Assembly: GCA_950106755.1 (NCBI GenBank)
Contig: OX467082.1
Location: 36,952,001 to 37,016,000 of the forward strand
Length of the DNA stretch: 64,000 nt
Direction: 5' to 3'
Source: Climacium dendroides
Lineage: Eukaryota > Streptophyta > Bryopsida > Hypnales > Climaciaceae
Positions within the stretch are counted from its first letter, which is position 1, and the number at the start of each line of letters is the position of its first letter. Under the pieces are notes generated by a model. It made no database searches. It was not told the DNA's origin and saw only the letters and a list, made by a program, of their open reading frames with translations. The translations under genes were made by a program, and so were the position numbers. Shown piece after piece: positions 36,101 through 45,899 of the stretch.

Positions 36101-37111
36101 TGAAATAGATATCTCTATATTTTGAATTAGATTTTGGCAAAGTAATTGTACCATCATACTCAAATGTATCAAATTAATTACCAAATGAGTGGCAAATAGA
36201 AAAATCTAATTATAACAAAGAAATATCTATTCTTACAACATTTGGATATTGTCATCCTCACACTTAAAACTCTATAGAAAGAATTGTAAATTTTTTTTGG
36301 AGAAACTTGCTTGGTATAAGATGTGTGTATGGATGCTCCCTACATATATCCACAATCAAACTTAAAAAATTCACCACCAATTGCTTGCAATAAAATATCT
36401 TGTAAAACCATGAAAATTAACATTAAAAATTCACCAAAAATAAAAATTTGTTTTTTTGAAGTTGAAATTTTGTAGGCTTAAGTGCAATTGTGTAAAAATG
36501 CAATGATAATTATCTCTTCCAGAATCTATCAATTATACTCTACACTGTAAAAGAAAATTTGAATGATTCAAATAGATAGTTTGAGTTTGTAAATGAATTG
36601 GGCTTGATTGTACAGTACCCGACAACTCTATAACCAGTGTAATTAGATTTTGGCAAAGCTAATTACACTATTATGTCATTCAAAAAATTGCAAAATGTAT
36701 TATATGATTAACATTTTTTGTCTTGTATAATTGACATTCAATTCCTACACAATTCCAATCACACATACCAATTTTGGATTTTTCTAAAAAAAAACATTTC
36801 ATTTTTGGTGAATTGTTTCATTAAGTTTTAATAATTTACACAATAATTCATTGAAAAACATTGGTGATGAATTTCTTTAATTCAATTAGGGAAATATATA
36901 GGGAACATTTATATGTGCATCTTTCCTTCAATAAGCATCTTAAAAAAGTTTGAGTTTCTTCACAATGGTTTTAAAAGTTGGGGTGACAATGTTCAAATTT
37001 TCAAAAATAGATATTCCTTCATTATAATTAGATTTTGGCAAAGCAATTGTACCTTCATGGTCAAATGTACAAAATTAGTAATACTATGAAGGTCAATTCC
37101 TCTCAGAATTA
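33115..37111. other. 4-kb AT-rich spacer
   Basis: No gene is supported; open frames are short and compositionally random. It holds the direct repeat listed at 35815-37085. Confidence 0.55.
35815..37085 (+). repeat. diverged direct repeat, spacing about 900 bp
   Basis: About 35815-36190 recurs at about 36718-37085 in the same orientation and order: 'acaattc..caca.accaattttc', 'aaacattccattttgggtgaatt', 'ggtgatgaatttctttaattcaatt', 'tagattttggcaaagcaattgtacc'. It is a segmental duplication or two copies of one unbounded repeat. Confidence 0.7.
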
Positions 37112-37659
37112 GGGCCACTTTACACTATAGCCAAATCAAGAGGCCGTGGGATTGAGTGGCCAAACTTTGGAGAGTTTAAAGAAATGAGCAATAAATAAAC
37201 AATAAATAATAGGAATTGGAGCTTTTGGCCGGCCATAGTGTGAAGCCAAGCCAAAGTCCAAACTTATACCATTTGTTTGACTTCTATCCTTCTTCTTCCA
37301 CATTAATCCATCCAATTTCTGAAATTTTTCATGAAGTCTCACTTATGTGTCAATTTTTTCAAACCCCAATGGTGACAAATAACAAATAACAAGATCTTAT
37401 CAATTTCTGACATTTTAGGAAATAAATTCGATGGACTCTTGACCATAGTTTGGATCTCCATTTTTGGCCCGCCCAAACTATGGTTGAGAGTCCATCACCA
37501 TGTAGACATTTGATTGCCATATAGGTAGTTTGGAGGGCGACGGACTTTGGGTTGTGCCTCCTAGTGTGAAGGCTCAAGAGGTCAAACTTTGAATTTTGAG
37601 AAATCTGATTGGTGGAAACCCACAGCCTCTCAACCTTCGACCGTAGTGTGAAGTGGCTC
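37112..37659. mobile_element. PIF/Harbinger-like element, TTA target
   Basis: A 548-bp element with TTA at 37109-37111 and 37660-37662. Ends GGGCCACTTTACACTATAG and, reverse-complemented, GAGCCACTTCACACTACGG. A diverged relative without clear ends lies at 57240-57510. The minus-strand 110-codon frame inside shows no motif. Confidence 0.76.
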
Positions 37660-37662
37660 TTA

Positions 37663-38630
37663 GTGACCTCGATGTCCTGACTTACTTCCAATTCCTCTCA
37701 AATTATGAGCTACACTTCAAGGGTCAATTTTTCAAGGTTTTCAGCCCAGGAACAGCCAAGGATTAGTGAAAAGCAATATAGGGACAGTTACTGCATGGTG
37801 ATTTGGTAAACATAATCAAGTCTTGATGACTCTGAAAGACATTCATAGCTCATTGTTAAATAATAGTATGTATACCGATCACGGTTCTCACTTTTTTCCA
37901 GAACGTCTAAACATAAGACCAACAAAAACAATTAGTACAGTAGAAGTACAAAAACATCGAGAAACAAAAGAGAGCACCGAGGTCTGGCCCCTTCAACCAA
38001 ATCACTTCCTCATCAATTCAAGGTCTCATTTCATGACACAGGGTAAAACTGACACAGTACTTTATCTGTAAACTAGTCATTTTAGAGCCATTGGAAGATT
38101 CAAGATCCCGTCGCCACTCATGAAAAAGCTTTCTACATATTTATACAGCAGCTCTCATGAGCTGCCACGAAGAGATGGACGTGGGTTAGGATAATAAACT
38201 ACGACAAATAAGATTGTCTCTTCCAATGCTACAGCAATACAACGCAACCATTAATCTAGTCTACAAGCCTGATAGCAGCCTGATTTAAGCATGCCTCCTC
38301 TCATGTACTGTACAATTAGCTAATAGCAAGGACACTGAACCGCCGGTATCGAAACCAAATGTGAATATCGTAGTTGGCTGAAAATGAAGCTGACCTTTTT
38401 GGAAATCTCCTGCACTGGGGTGTAGATTACAGAATGGCTCATTGCCCACATAACGAAGCCAGCAGGCTAGCGAAAGGTAATCATGGTCAGAACCTGCAGA
38501 TGGTAGGGAAAAAGAGTCCACCCTTCATTTATGCCTTTGAAAGTCCAGCAGATTATCCTGTTGGGATTGATTGCTGCTGGAAAACATGAAAGATGTGAAA
38601 AGCTCACAGATGGCCAGGGGAGAACCAGCA
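37663..38630. other. spacer, probably partly VOZ 3' region
   Basis: No gene is visible. The part adjoining 38630 may be the 3' UTR of the minus-strand VOZ relic. Confidence 0.45.
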
Positions 38631-40330
38631 TCATTGAAGCTCAGCAGAATAATTCAAGGGCGTAGTCTCTCTTGGTGACTGGTCAGTTACGGGACCAAGT
38701 AATGGTCCTGTTCCAGCATTCTTAATTGCGCCTCTCTTTTGAGAAGGCTTGGCTCTTCCCCGCGAATCGCCTTCACTGCTAAGCACATTCTGTCCGCCAA
38801 TTTGTGATAAACCTGCTGATAGAATTGACCAATTTGATTCTGGAGTGAAGTAACAGAAGTATCAGTCTGTGCTTTGGCTTTCCCCCACTTGCTTCAGCTC
38901 CAGTCTGTAAAGTGCACAATCCGTGCGAGTTGTGAGCTCGTATTCGTACATGTGCCATTCATTGAGGCCCTTGGGCTGCGGATGCATGTAGTACGAGAGC
39001 TTCAATCCTCCCAAGTCCTTCATCACTTACTTCCTTGACTCGTGCCAACCACGGCCCCCGTAATCAGGTAGTGATCGCTGTTTCCGTGTTCTGCTCTCAA
39101 ATGCACACCGAGGTTTGTCAAAAAATAGCCACTCACGCAAGGTCTCACCATGATGAACAGCTGTATCGAAAAGATCTGCAATCAAACAATTTGGTTAGCT
39201 TCACAACAAATTGTACATAGCACCAGCATGAGAAATAGGCCATCTGCAATGAGAGAAATAGAAGCAGATTGACGACACCTAACGTCACACTATCTAGCAT
39301 GCAACACAAACATCACTCCCAAGAAAACAGAAAACTACACTAACGATGGTATTTAGTGTTGGCAACTCTAATTACGAAGCACAACACTAAATGTCAACAA
39401 TCCGGTTAATGTTACCAACACTAAATGTCAATATAGACACTATTTGTCAACTATTGGGTATAAATTTTTTACAAGTTTACATTTAGTGTTACCTAACTAT
39501 TTCATCAAAATGCAAAGAAAAACGTAAGAACCCAAGAAACCTATGACATGCTCAAAAAAGTTACAACTCAGAAAAGTGAACACAACACTAAATGCCAATT
39601 AATTGACATTTAGAGTGGATAGGGTAAAAGCTCAAGTAACACTATTAGTAACATAACACTAAATACCATCATTAGTGTAGTGATCTAATAATGCGATCTT
39701 CATGTCAAGACAACCAGCCTCCAGGCATGCGAAACCAGACAGAGTCATCAATAGCACACAACAAGATAAAATTGAGTTACTTTGACACAAAACCCAGCAA
39801 CGCTTTCAAGTAATCTGCGTATTCTAGCAGATCCAGGAAAGCTATATACCCAATGTCTGAACCAAAATACAGAACAAGGAGATGGCTGCTCCCACTTGTC
39901 GCATTCCATGGCTAGCCGCCCCTTGCAATTCAGGAATTCCAACAGCATACCCATCAACTCGTGCTGCAAGTGCTGCAAAAAGAGGACCATCTTTCAAGCC
40001 TGTGCCCCCGGGTCTCACAACTGGGACCATTCCTGGAGCGCCTTCATTAATGGCCAGATCCTCATGGAAACTACTGCAGTAGTAAGTGCCTTCATTGCCA
40101 CCTCGAGCAGACCTAGGGCAATCCCACAAAAAGCACTTTGGGTGCAAATAAGCTGATAATGAAGGGACAATAGCTCCCTTGAAGAATGGTCAGTATGGAC
40201 TGAAAAGATTTTGGTGTGGCACAGGTGGAGATTAAAGGACGTCCCCATAATGTCCTCAACTTGTTCCAGCTGGCATTGTCTTGAAGACTCTGCTCTATCC
40301 TTGCAAAAGCTTCTGAGACTACAGCTTCCT
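38631..40330 (-). pseudogene. VOZ (vascular plant one zinc-finger) transcription factor, broken
   Basis: VOZ proteins are plant-specific transcription factors with one zinc finger and a NAC-like DNA-binding part. Exon A (about 40177 down to about 39850) reads SAYLHPKCFLWDCPR and YYCSSFHEDLAINEGAPGM, then RPGGTGLKDGPLFAAL. It keeps the C-x4-C-x13-C-x3-H finger. Exon B starts at 39175 after a GCAG acceptor: [32 protein letters not shown], then TAA (39029-39027) where the family has Gln. Without a break it continues VMKDLGGLKLSYYMHPQP, NEWHMYEYEL and CALYRLELK. A five-G run at 38886-38882 (minus strand) then shifts the frame. The C-terminal part alternates between two frames, with an in-frame TGA at 38864, before ending at 38631. 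Upstream of exon A, 40330-40180 looks coding (SEAFARIEQSLQDNASWNKL) but out of phase. The N-terminus was not found. Several lesions make a pseudogene the best call; assembly error at single sites cannot be excluded. Confidence 0.82.
39338..39677. mobile_element. 340-bp MITE in the VOZ intron
   Basis: TA on both sides (39336-39337, 39678-39679). Ends CACTAACGATGGTATTTAGTG and its reverse complement with one change. It is an internally deleted relative, in inverted orientation, of the 1.37-kb element at 4508-5876: both subterminal about 100-bp regions match. It sits between the two recognisable VOZ exons. Confidence 0.85.
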
Positions 40331-40799
40331 ACAACAATACAACACAACAGAACACAACACATACACTAAAATTAGAATTTTGACAATTAATACAGAAACG
40401 AGCAGAAAGGGAAACCTAACTCCCCACTAATGAAACCCTAATCTGAATAAAAAGTGGCTAAACTTGGTCTAGGGAAATCAGAGCTTCATGCATCTGGTGG
40501 AAACTTTAGGGTTAGAATCCCCAAAATTTGAAGGTCAAACCAGACGACCAAAAATAAGGTAGGACATTAAAACCGTTAAGGACCTCACCCCGTCTCACAT
40601 ACTAAACCCTGATTCCAACAGCAACTCATCTTATTCATACCCTTGAATGGCCCTCAATTAGCAAGTTGGTTGAAAGCATGACTTGGCTAAATGTCTATGG
40701 CCACTGATCTTTGCATGAACATAGGGTCTACTATCACTCATGCATCATAGGTCTACTATCACTTCGCAACTGCAGAACACAATCGGCACTGTCAAAATT

Positions 40800-41690
40800 A
40801 ACATCCTAACCACGAATTCACCGACCCATACTCCAATACCAAACCCGAAATCACAATGTGAGAAATCCACAGCTTGGTCTCAAACCAGTCATAACACGCA
40901 ATCGCATGCACATCAACGTCTTCACCACAGCGCGATTGCAACACAAAAGACCCTGATCCCCCATTAGACCCCCAAACCAAGACCTAAATGGGAGAAAAAC
41001 GTAATTTTCAAAACGTGAGAGATGAGTAAATTCTGTCTGATGCATAGCCTCATGAAAGAAGCATTCAGCGAGCCAACAAAGTCACAAATCCTTCATGAAC
41101 ACCACAATCAAAATTGACTCTGTACCGACAGACATTCCACCACCAAACTCCTCCACAAACCCTAAAATCACAATGTGAGAAAATCAACAGCCTGTTCTCA
41201 AACCAGTCATAACACGCAATCGCATGCACATCACCGTCTTTGCCAGAGCACGATAGCAACAGAAAAAAGACCCTGATGCCCCATGATAACCCAAAACCAA
41301 AACCAAAATGTGAAACGAAATTGCAGAGAGATGAGGAAATTCTGGATGACCCAAAGCATCATGAACGAAGCAATTAACGAGACAACAAAGCTACAAATCC
41401 TCCATGAACACCACAATCAAAATCAACTCCCTATCGACAGGCTTTCCACCATTAAACTCCTCCACGAAAGGCTATAACAAAATCGATCTCATCCAAACCC
41501 TAAAACCACAAAACAAGGTCCAAAACTAGAGAAACCGAACTAAACCAAACCAAAATCAACCAAAGCCAGCAACAATAATAATTTTCACGGTCATTCGAGA
41601 ATGTCACCGTCTCGACCACACCACGATTGCAGCAGAAACACCCAGATGCCCTGAAGCCAAGACCTTCAAGAGCCAAAACCCAACTGAAGT
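40800..41690 (-). repeat. degenerate triplication, about 318-bp unit
   Basis: Three head-to-tail copies. 'cgcaatcgcatgcacatca.cgtctt' occurs at 40898 and 41216 (spacing 318), with a diverged third form near 41591. 'ccaccaaactcctccaca' and 'accacaatcaaaat' recur likewise. On the minus strand the stretch is T-rich with occasional 'tagggttt'. It lies upstream of the VOZ relic and ends at an acceptor-like TTCTGCAG (about 40784), so a leader intron is a reasonable guess. Confidence 0.68.
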
Positions 41691-41699
41691 TCTGATTCT

Positions 41700-42642
41700 G
41701 AAGGGAGGGTGGCGAGCGAGATGAGGAGTTCTGACCCACCCATAGCTTTGTGCATTGTGTGAGAGAACGGAACTATGGAGACAACGAAGCCATGAATGGT
41801 AGTGAAAGTGGAGAATTGAAGCTTTTGAAGGTGGTATTGGCGATGGCGATGGCAACAGATCGACCTCGTCTTCTTCAGAAAGACTACTGTCTATCTTCTC
41901 CAGAGCTCTCACGTTACAAAGCGCAGATTGATATCCTAATTATACATCAAGGACAATTAGCATTCAAAGAGAAAAATGTGGACAGGGTGGATATGTCTTT
42001 GTTGGGGCCTGCAAACACTTAACAAAACCCTGGACACCATAAACATGGCTGCATCATGCCAAGGATGCATGAGGAGGTGACTGCGTAATGTTTCTCCTAC
42101 CCTAAAGATCCCTCAAAACCCCAAAACCCCAAACCCCAGAGCTGTTCAAGGAAAGCAATCAAACCAAACAAGCGAGTAAGACTAGGTCTGGAGAGCTCCT
42201 GCATCTTGATGTACACTAACTGATCGTCCAAATATCATACATATTCTGCCCCTCACGGTTTGGATAAACCCCTCAGTTCCAAAGGAGGGGGGGTCTAGAC
42301 TGTTGCCAGCTCCTATTTTGCAAAATACAGTGCAGAAGAAGGCAGAGGAAAAAAGAGTGAATAAAGGGAAATGCACCAAGATGAGCAAGTCGAAATGCCC
42401 CTTCATCTTAAGAAGAAAACCATCGAATCATCCATGAAAAATTTCCCTAGCAAAAACAATGAATGGTCCATGTTCCATAGACACCTATGCTCTCACGAAT
42501 GCTGCTACAGCAACGGCGAGGAATGCAGGGCAGACTTACAGGTTGAGAAAGGCTGCACTCCAGCCCAAGCGTGCTCATTCTCTGCAAAGGTAATCCTAAA
42601 ATGTATACTCTCAGTACGACTAAAGACAAAAACATCGTTCCA
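41700..42642. other. probable leader of VOZ and 3' flank of IMP3
   Basis: No coding frame with recognisable motifs. Runs of 'aaaaccccaaaaccccaaacc' occur at 42113-42137. This stretch probably holds the start of the minus-strand VOZ transcript and the 3' UTR of IMP3. Confidence 0.4.
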
Positions 42643-43191
42643 TCAGTTGAGGAGATCGTAATCGTCCAGGCGGTCGTTATACTGCAACACCTTCCGTTTG
42701 ATCTTCGACGAATCCACCCAGGTCACGAAATCCTCCATGTTCCGAGTGACCAAAAACGCAGGCTCAGTGATGGTGTCGGGGCCGACGCGAATATGGCCTT
42801 GCTCCACGAACGTCACGGCTTCCCGCATGTTCTCCGCCATGTTCAGCCGGAGCATGACCACAGCGAGGCGACGACGGCACAGAGTCGACACTGACAGCTT
42901 GTTGCAGAGGGCCAAACTCTTCTTGGACGGAATCACGCCCATGCTATACAGCTTTTCCAGAAGCGCCTCCGTCATCTCCATGCGGGTCGGGTCCTGCGGG
43001 TGCATCTTCTTTAGCATGGTCACCAACTTGGTCACCATGCCACAAATCTTGTTGTAGTCCTGGTAGTCCTCGCGCCCCGTGATGTGGTAGCGCCGCATCA
43101 CGCGCAGCTCATGCTCCCCGCGCTCCTTCTTCCATTCCAAGAAATTCACCTTCTTCAGCAGCTTCTGCTCATGATACTTGAGCTTCCTCAT
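42643..43191 (-). CDS. IMP3: U3 snoRNP protein IMP3
   Basis: A 182-residue nucleolar protein of the U3 small nucleolar ribonucleoprotein. With IMP4 and MPP10 it promotes pairing of U3 RNA with pre-rRNA and early 18S processing. It shows the family's hallmarks from end to end: MRKLKYHEQKLLKKVNFLEW at the N-terminus, HELRVMRRYHITGREDY, then an S4 RNA-binding domain at about residues 106-170 (RRRLAVVMLRLNMAENM, FVEQGHIRVGPD, AFLVTRNMEDFVTWVDSSK). Its length equals the usual 180-190. I chose the ATG at 43191 because homologues begin M-(V)RKLK; the frame stays open a few codons upstream without another ATG. The coding region has no intron. Telomeric-repeat motifs lie upstream at 43274 and 43585, as is common for plant ribosome-biogenesis genes. 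Confidence 0.97.
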   Translation of the reverse strand: MRKLKYHEQKLLKKVNFLEWKKERGEHELRVMRRYHITGREDYQDYNKICGMVTKLVTMLKKMHPQDPTRMEMTEALLEKLYSMGVIPSKKSLALCNKLSVSTLCRRRLAVVMLRLNMAENMREAVTFVEQGHIRVGPDTITEPAFLVTRNMEDFVTWVDSSKIKRKVLQYNDRLDDYDLLN

Positions 43192-43273
43192 CGTGGAAAC
43201 CGTCAAGAATCTGATGCAGCGACAAAAATGCCTAGAATCAAAGTTCGAGCATCAGGCCCCGGCGATGTCCCCC

Positions 43274-43282
43274 AAACCCTAA
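43274..43282 (-). promoter_or_regulatory. telo-box near IMP3
   Basis: AAACCCTAA, 83 bp before the IMP3 start codon. Telo-boxes are known to coordinate plant genes for ribosomal proteins and ribosome assembly. The function here is inferred from the host gene. Confidence 0.55.
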
Positions 43283-43584
43283 ACCCAAAAACAGGAAACC
43301 GGCAAACTTGAAAACACGAAACCCTGACACACTTCAAATTCTCCGACTACAAAATTCCATGCATTCCAGGAAACACGAAATTCTCCGTAACCTCAGAACC
43401 TCAGAGAAGGAGATCACAGAACCTGCAACTGAAGCAGGGACACGGCCGATCGCCCAAATTTTCAGCAAAAGTGCTCGAAATTGGCAACGAATTCGCAGGG
43501 ATAGAAACCGACGCCTCACTGCGGATTGACAACGGATTTGGACGTGATTCAAGATAACCTTCGGAAAGAAGACCTTCGGTTCCA

Positions 43585-43604
43585 CCCTAAACCCTAAACC
43601 CTAA
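43585..43604 (-). promoter_or_regulatory. triple telomeric motif upstream of IMP3
   Basis: Three consecutive CCCTAAA units, the plant telomere repeat, about 390 bp before the IMP3 start and exactly where the GC-richer gene region gives way to AT-rich spacer. Likely a promoter telo-box cluster; an interstitial telomere scar is the alternative. Confidence 0.6.
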
Positions 43605-44657
43605 AAATTAAAAATTAAAATATATATTTTTTAAACCCCTAAATTGAAGATTTGGAGAAAATCATTATAAAGTGCTATTTGGAAGAATATTTTAGAAGTG
43701 AAATACAAAGGAAAGTTGTGGATTTTGAATTTTAGATTCCATTTGTATGGTTAGATTCACCAATGTTGTCACTAATATTTTTCTATAAATTTGGAAATGG
43801 AAATTTCAAAATTCCTTCAAAATTTGATTACAAACAAAATATTATCATTTTGTGAGCAAAACTTATTGGAATGGATTCAAAATAAGGTTTTCTTGACATG
43901 GTGATTTTTTGAAATTTTTGTGTTCTTTACATCTATGACCTCATTTTTGCAAATCTAGTTTTGAACTAGAGTCAATGCAATTTGACCACTTAACATACTT
44001 CTGCATTTGTAATTTTAGAAAAATTTGTATTTTAGTAATACCAAACCCAACCATTAGATAAGATAAGAACTTGATACAGTATCACCAAAAATTAGGATGA
44101 CTTTCATCCAAGCAAGAACAAGACAGAAACAATGGACATCGGAGTGCTCTAGAGTTAAGTATGCTTTCTAGAACAATCTCATTGTTGGGATTAAAGTTTT
44201 TCAATTCCATCTTAGAGTTGTTACCAACAATATAGTTTTTCTTTCTATCTTGTTCCTATGTTTGTTTAAAAAGTTTTAATGTGAAAATCAAGGTTTTTTT
44301 ACTTGAATATTTTTTAGACTACCAATTCAATTTTTCAACATAAATTTCTTTTAAAGAAAAATCTTTTACATAAATTTTTATTTAATCAACATAAGGCCTT
44401 TGGAGGGCTTCTTGGAATTTGCCCTAAATTGAACCAAAAAACAACATTTTGATAAGTTTTATCAATTTCTTTAAATTATAACCATACAAATCCAAATTAG
44501 ACATGTCAAAGATTATATGGGAAAAGAAAACACAACATCACTTCTAGATTGATCAATCATTTTCAAATTTGAATTTTCGATCTAAAACTAGTCTTCAAAA
44601 AGATTTTTTCAAAAATATAATATATTAAAAATAATAATCTAATAAGGTTTTATTTAA
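43605..44657. other. AT-rich spacer
   Basis: No gene or bounded repeat is visible. Confidence 0.6.
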
Positions 44658-45895
44658 TCCCTTTACCAATAGTCCCAAGGCTATATTTATTTTCCCAAAA
44701 CATTCAAAATTGCAATGGTTTTGTTGCATTTATTCAAGAAAACAAACCAAAAAAATTATTTGTTTTAGAATCTAACCATAGTATTTTATATTTTACTTGT
44801 CTCAGATCATGTGGTAAAATTTGTATAAAGTTTGACTGTATAGATTGGATTCAAAGTTGGGAAAAAAAAGTTATTGTGAACATTGGCTTGCAATACTAGT
44901 TTCAAATGACTTTGACTAGCATTTGTGGAATTTTTTTGCACTACAAACTTTGAATTTATAAGATTTTATGTAGAAGAATTAAATTGAAAGTCTAAAGAAT
45001 TTTTTATAAAAACACACACTTGATTTTCATTCTTTAAAAAATCATTGAACAATAAATAAAATCTTTAATAGGTCTAAGATGGATTTGGAATACAATAATC
45101 TCAATGATCAAATTGTTTTAGAAACCAAATTTAAGCTTGTGAAACAATTTTTCTTGAAAATTGCAAAAATTGCATTAAAAAATGAATCCTAGAAGTTAGT
45201 CTTCTAAAAAGATGTTTAGAGTACTTATAAAACAAGATTCTACATAACTTTCTCATCGCTAGTCCAAATAGAATGAATCAAAGCGTCACATGTAGACAAA
45301 AATAATATATTTGAGGATAAAAAATTGGATATTTTATTTTGACTTTTTGTCACATTTTTGTGTTGCCCTCCGGGTTTAGTTCTTGGCTTATTGTTGTATT
45401 ACATTACAAAGTTTAAACCCTATGGTTTGGCAACAGTTATCATGTGGTTATCAATCTTTCATGGGTTCGCACATTAATTGCATTGTTATCGCATCATTAT
45501 AGTGCATTGCTTCGCATCGTTACGATGCAGTTACAAGTAATGCATTGTAACGATGCGATAACAATGCGAAGCAATGCACCGTAATGATGCGATAACAATG
45601 TGATTAACGTGCGAACCCATGAAACAACAATAACCGCACAATAATTGTTGCCAAACCATAGGGTCTAAACTTTGTGGTGTACTTTTACTCCCAAGCATCA
45701 ATTGAAATGAAAATTACATTCCTCCAAAGTTAATAAGTTTTTCTATCTTATGAAAAATTTCAAAAAGTTTTACTAAAATTGAGGTCATAAAAACTTGCGC
45801 CAAACCCATTTTATCTCTCAAGGAGAAATAGGACTTTAGAGGTTGACATCAAAGTATTGTTGACACTCAAATTTGGTACCTTGGACATTTAGGGA
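44658..45895 (+). mobile_element. TTAA-group element carrying a hairpin insertion
   Basis: Bounded by TTAA at 44654-44657 and 45896-45899. Ends TCCCTTTACC and, reverse-complemented, TCCCTAAATG. The interior parallels 30149-31063. The 1,238-bp length includes the 281-bp hairpin element at 45399-45679. Confidence 0.66.
45399..45679. mobile_element. long-hairpin MITE, TA target
   Basis: Almost the whole segment folds back: ACAAAGTTTAAACCC.. at 45406 pairs with GGGTCTAAACTTTGT ending 45675, with arms of about 130 bp around 'cgttacgatgcag'. TA flanks at 45397-45398 and 45680-45681. The paralogous sequence near 30885-30915 (ggcttattgtgccataactttatcac) runs straight through this point, so the insertion is recent relative to the family. 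Confidence 0.83.
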
Positions 45896-45899
45896 TTAA

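Noticed and set aside
39021..39035. GTAAGTG in the VOZ exon as a real splice donor instead of a nonsense codon
   Set aside because: VOZ homology continues immediately after it in the same frame (VMKDLGG), so no intron starts there.
41604..41912. 102-codon minus-strand frame as the VOZ first exon
   Set aside because: It shows none of the conserved VOZ N-terminal features; probably leader sequence.
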